Source: an uncultured Alphaproteobacteria bacterium
GTDB taxonomy: Bacteria > Pseudomonadota > Alphaproteobacteria > Rs-D84
Direction of reading: 5' to 3'
DNA: 64,000 bases
Assembly (NCBI GenBank): GCA_934272785.1
Contig: CAKQSE010000003.1
Location: 28,671 to 92,670 of the forward strand
How positions within the stretch are numbered: the first letter of the stretch is position 1; the number at the start of each line of letters is the position of its first letter. Below, one piece after another: positions 61,361-64,000 of this stretch. A program made the position numbers and the translations under genes. Under the pieces are notes generated by a model. The model searched no databases. It was not told the DNA's origin and saw nothing but the letters and a program-made list of their open reading frames with translations.

Positions 61361-61363
61361 AAT

Positions 61364-61393
61364 TAGAGTGCAAAGTTCAGAGTGCAGAGTTCA
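61364..61393. repeat. 30-bp interspersed repeat, right copy
   Basis: Exact inverted copy of 1635-1664. It sits 4 bp after the secretin terminator. Confidence 0.85.
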
Positions 61394-61426
61394 AATAATG
61401 TGCGCCCCCGGCGCGCTTGCTTTTTT

Positions 61427-61556
61427 AGTTCCCCTCTGGCCAGAGGGGTGGTGCGAAGCACCGGGGTGTCGTCTGCGGGGGATACAGCACGCCCCCGTCG
61501 CAAACGAAGTTCCCCTCCTGTGGAGGGGTGCCCGCCAGGGCGGGGTGGTCTTTGTA
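61427..61556. repeat. Palindromic repeat elements upstream of the tandem pair
   Basis: AGTTCCCCTCTGGCCAGAGGGG at the left and AAGTTCCCCTCCTGTGGAGG (61507-61526) at the right belong to the same palindrome family as the arms inside the 194-bp units. Confidence 0.6.
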
Positions 61557-61655
61557 TTAAAGAGAGCATCCGTCTCCGCTGCGCTCCGTCGCGATGAAAG
61601 TGAGCAATGATTGTGTCCGCCATTAGCGGACACTCTTTATTGTCATTCCTGCTCC

Positions 61656-61849
61656 GGGCCCCGCGGAATTGATAAATTCCGTGGGTGGTTTCCCAGCGAA
61701 GGGGAATTTGGCTTGAAACAGGAACGTAGTAAGTTCTCCTCCTGTGGAGGAGTCCCGCGCAGCGGGGAAGGTGGTCTTTTTTACAACATTACGGGCTCTC
61801 AAGACCACCCCGGCACTGCGTACCACCCCTCCACAGGAGGGGAACTTGG
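61656..61849. repeat. 194-bp direct repeat with internal long palindrome, copy 1
   Basis: Begins GGGCCCCGCGGA and ends GGGGAACTTGG. The last 117 bp form an imperfect inverted repeat (arms 61731-61778 and 61801-61847) around a roughly 22-nt loop. Confidence 0.85.
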
Positions 61850-62008
61850 TCCGCGACGGTAAAAAACAAGTGTATATGCGTGCACTACTGTTTGTTTCCA
61901 CCGCCGGCAAACACCCACACCATCATCACCCCGACGAAGGTCGGGGCCCATTGCCCCGCAGGGACTGATAATACCACTACCCCGTCCACTACGTGGACAC
62001 CCCGATCT

Positions 62009-62202
62009 GGGCCCCGCGGACTTACTAAATTCCGTGGGTGGATTCCCAGCGAAGGGGGAATTTAGCTTGAAACAGGAACGTAGTAGGTTCTCCTCCTGTG
62101 GAGGAGTCCCGCGCAGCGGGGAGGTGGTCTTTTTTACAACATTACGGGCTCTCAAGACCACCCCGGCACTGCGTGTCACCCCTCCACCGGAGGGGAACTT
62201 GG
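62009..62202. repeat. 194-bp direct repeat with internal long palindrome, copy 2
   Basis: Same length as copy 1, about a dozen differences by eye including two compensating 1-bp indels. It keeps the inverted arms. Confidence 0.85.
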
Positions 62203-62261
62203 AGCGCAACAGCAAGAGAATTTACTTTATCACTAAATCACTCTCTCACTTTATCACTAAT

Positions 62262-62288
62262 AAAAAACGGGGCGATGCCCCGTTTTTT
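62262..62288 (-). terminator. Terminator of the Cys-rich protein gene
   Basis: On the minus strand ACGGGGC-ATC-GCCCCGT plus T-run directly follows the stop codon at 62287. Confidence 0.88.
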
Positions 62289-63960
62289 ATTGCATTCCGA
62301 CACTGAACTCGTCGCCCCAGCCGGCAACAGTCTGGCCGCCTATCTGGCAATTGATGTCTTCGAATCCACTGGATACCTGATTCTTTTTTACTATGTTACT
62401 GGTTACCAACGCGCCTGTTGTCCCCAATACCACCGCCGCAATCGAATCGGATGCCAGACGTGCCGTGTTAAAGTTACCCTCGGCATTTTTCCACACCGAT
62501 ACTTTAAAGTCATTTGACATGCCGTTCAGCTTCTTATACAGACTGCTTATCTTGGTCCGGGACGTTCCTTGTTCTGCGGTAATCAATGCCGCGCCCTTGA
62601 CGCATTCTCTGCCGTCCTTTAATTCATAGCCCGGTGTCGTGCATTTGCATTCACCATTGGTCCACTGGGCACCCTTGACCTGGTTACATTCCGTTACCTT
62701 GGGATTAGGAACACAGTTTTCGGTTTCTGATGAATATATTTTTGTTGTATCCACGCATACACACTGGTTGTTTTTCCATTGGGCGACCGTGGGCCCCAGG
62801 TTTTTACACGCGGTTTCATCTGTCGGAACACACTGGTTACTGTTATCACGTGTATAGCCACTGACACATTCGCACCCGCTGTTTGTAGAGTCCTTGGCCA
62901 GGTGTTTTGCAGGATCACATGTGCAAGTTCTTTTTGTCGTGTCCCACGTGCCACCGGTTCCTGTGCAACGTTCTGCCGGTATAAAGTCAGTCGTGTTGCC
63001 ACCACTGGAACCGCCACCAGTGCCGCCCCCACCAGAACGACGCGACCCACCACCAGATCCGCCGCTAGATTTTTTTACACATGCTTTGTGTGTGCTATTC
63101 CTTGTATATGTATCAGCACACTCCTTTTCTTTGATTGTTATATCCCAACCATTTGTCGTGCACTTGCCTATGCAGCTGTTGCGTACGCTTTTCAGATTGT
63201 CAGTCGAATCCAACGGTCCTGACACCGTATACAAAGAACTATCGCATTCAATATTAAACTCTTGGCCAACATTAGCATATGTCTCGTCGCCTTTTTGACA
63301 TTTGGATTTCCCGGAGTTCGTGCTGCCAGACATCTCTTCGCACTTTTTGGTCTTGGAATTCCACGAACGCAATACTTTGTCAGCGTTAGCGCATTGACAG
63401 ACAGAACCGTTCCAGAAGCCATATGTATCAGCCAAGCATGCCACTATATCGGCCTCTAAGACACATATTTCTGCTGTCGTCCCGTCCCCGCTGCTACCAT
63501 ATATGTAATACGTGCCATCTGGGTGTAAATCCAGTCCATTTCCACCGGGGGTTGTTTTTAGCCAGCCTGCAGCTGGGGTTGTTTTACCACTCCATTCTTT
63601 GTAACAATCAAGTAGAGATTTTTGTCTCCATTTATCGGGGCTCGTACTGCAAACATAAGCCTGGGGATAATTGTAGTGGTTACCCTCCCATGTATGATTT
63701 TTGGACATAATAATCCAGCTTTTGTCCGTGCAACCCTGTTCTTCGTCGCATTCCCATACCTTGCCGGGCAGAGAAAAATCTTTATTTCCTGCGTCATATT
63801 CGTTTTGAGCTTTGTTAAATACGCTATGGTATTGATAGATAAACTCATCGTCATCTGGATCTTGGTTTCCTTGTAATGACATATATGCTGTGCCGCACGC
63901 GGCCATTGCTACATTTGGCAGCATAAAAAAAAGTCCTAAAATCAAAGAAAAAAGTCTCAT
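62287..63960 (-). CDS. Secreted or surface Cys-rich modular protein
   Basis: 557 aa. Signal peptide (MRLFSLILGLFFMLPNVAMA). The N-terminal third has paired Cys; residues about 300-335 are a Gly/Ser-rich spacer (SGGSGGGSRRSGGGGTGGGS); then several small modules of the form GTWD..KRTCTCDP..., QWKNNQCVCVD, QWTNGECKCTTPGYEL..G.ECV, similar to EGF-like or Cys-rich surface repeats; near the C terminus a hydrophobic segment (about 510-530, SIAAVVLGTTGALVTSNIV) may anchor it. Close to the pilus genes. GAGGT ribosome site. Function unknown; adhesion or host contact is a guess. Confidence 0.72.
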   Translation of the reverse strand: MRLFSLILGLFFMLPNVAMAACGTAYMSLQGNQDPDDDEFIYQYHSVFNKAQNEYDAGNKDFSLPGKVWECDEEQGCTDKSWIIMSKNHTWEGNHYNYPQAYVCSTSPDKWRQKSLLDCYKEWSGKTTPAAGWLKTTPGGNGLDLHPDGTYYIYGSSGDGTTAEICVLEADIVACLADTYGFWNGSVCQCANADKVLRSWNSKTKKCEEMSGSTNSGKSKCQKGDETYANVGQEFNIECDSSLYTVSGPLDSTDNLKSVRNSCIGKCTTNGWDITIKEKECADTYTRNSTHKACVKKSSGGSGGGSRRSGGGGTGGGSSGGNTTDFIPAERCTGTGGTWDTTKRTCTCDPAKHLAKDSTNSGCECVSGYTRDNSNQCVPTDETACKNLGPTVAQWKNNQCVCVDTTKIYSSETENCVPNPKVTECNQVKGAQWTNGECKCTTPGYELKDGRECVKGAALITAEQGTSRTKISSLYKKLNGMSNDFKVSVWKNAEGNFNTARLASDSIAAVVLGTTGALVTSNIVKKNQVSSGFEDINCQIGGQTVAGWGDEFSVGMQ

Positions 63961-64000
63961 TATGACCTCGCTTTTTATGCCGAAAATAAACCACCGTTTA

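Larger units (their letters stand above)
61361..62261. other. 0.9 kb non-coding repeat region
   Basis: No credible gene. Contains a 30-bp interspersed repeat, REP-like palindromes (for example CCCCGAC-GAAG-GTCGGGG at 61929-61946), a GTGTCCGC/GCGGACAC hairpin (61613-61633), two 194-bp direct repeats, and CTTTATCACTAA twice (62225, 62249). Open frames here are low-complexity and lack ribosome sites. Confidence 0.75.

Noticed and set aside
61314..62306. Several 70-140 codon frames in the repeat island
   Set aside because: They run through palindromes and repeats, have no ribosome sites, and translate to repeat-derived sequence.

Overview
The window looks like a chromosomal segment of a Gram-negative alphaproteobacterium with a compact, moderately GC-balanced genome. 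Evidence for this: a MucR/Ros-family regulator, an RHH_4-type ribbon-helix-helix protein, a DksA-family protein, the GatCAB/GltX indirect Gln-tRNA route, the Suf Fe-S system, Tat, Sec, LptG, LolA and Lnt envelope machinery, and many beta-barrel or lipoprotein genes. An oleate hydratase and a family of secreted Cys-rich proteins suggest an animal-gut lineage, but that is inference. Genes are tightly packed, often with ATGA or 1-20 bp overlaps. No insertion sequence, prophage, rRNA operon or CRISPR array is visible.

Layout. 1-16 kb: seryl-tRNA synthetase (cut by the window edge), thioredoxin reductase, a minus-strand operon lptG / 45-aa membrane peptide / xerD / J-protein, then greA-mutL, the yajC-secD-secF operon with a degenerate S41 peptidase and a PAP2 phosphatase, ftsK, and two outer-membrane proteins. 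16-24 kb: rarA, a zinc-less MucR regulator with a lysozyme-TPR membrane protein, a YbeY-Lnt fusion, and a four-gene minus-strand cluster of mostly unknown function. 24-31 kb: trmB, gltX, a hemolysin-III protein, thrS preceded by a threonine-rich leader peptide, a 47-aa lipoprotein, a SPOR protein and tatA. 31-42 kb: a cysteine-less DksA, thioredoxin, sufS-sufT-sufE, ftsL/ftsI, two DHH phosphoesterases (recJ, nrnA), lolA, tatB-tatC, an NlpD-like LysM/LytM lipoprotein and tRNA-Lys.

42-54 kb: a TetR-methyltransferase pair with its own palindromic operator, a porin-like protein, oleate hydratase, a small membrane protein behind a promoter-terminator pair, a SodC-like lipoprotein, an autotransporter, miaB, and gatB and gatC-gatA separated by an opposite-strand tRNA-Phe. 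54-64 kb: ruvX, an AI-2E-type permease, a multi-TM protein, sufB-sufC, type IVb pilus components (TcpQ/PilL-like and PilN secretin), a 0.9 kb palindromic repeat region, and a Cys-rich secreted protein.

How genes may work together. SecDF-YajC and TatABC export proteins; Lnt and LolA mature and carry lipoproteins; LptG exports LPS. FtsK, FtsL, FtsI, the SPOR protein and the NlpD-like protein all serve septation. GltX and GatCAB together can make Gln-tRNA. SufS-SufE supply sulfur to SufBC for Fe-S enzymes such as MiaB. The most unusual items are the threonine leader before thrS, the YbeY-Lnt fusion, the repeat elements at both ends of the window, the promoter-terminator unit at 45.6 kb, and several regulators or enzymes that have lost canonical metal or catalytic residues.
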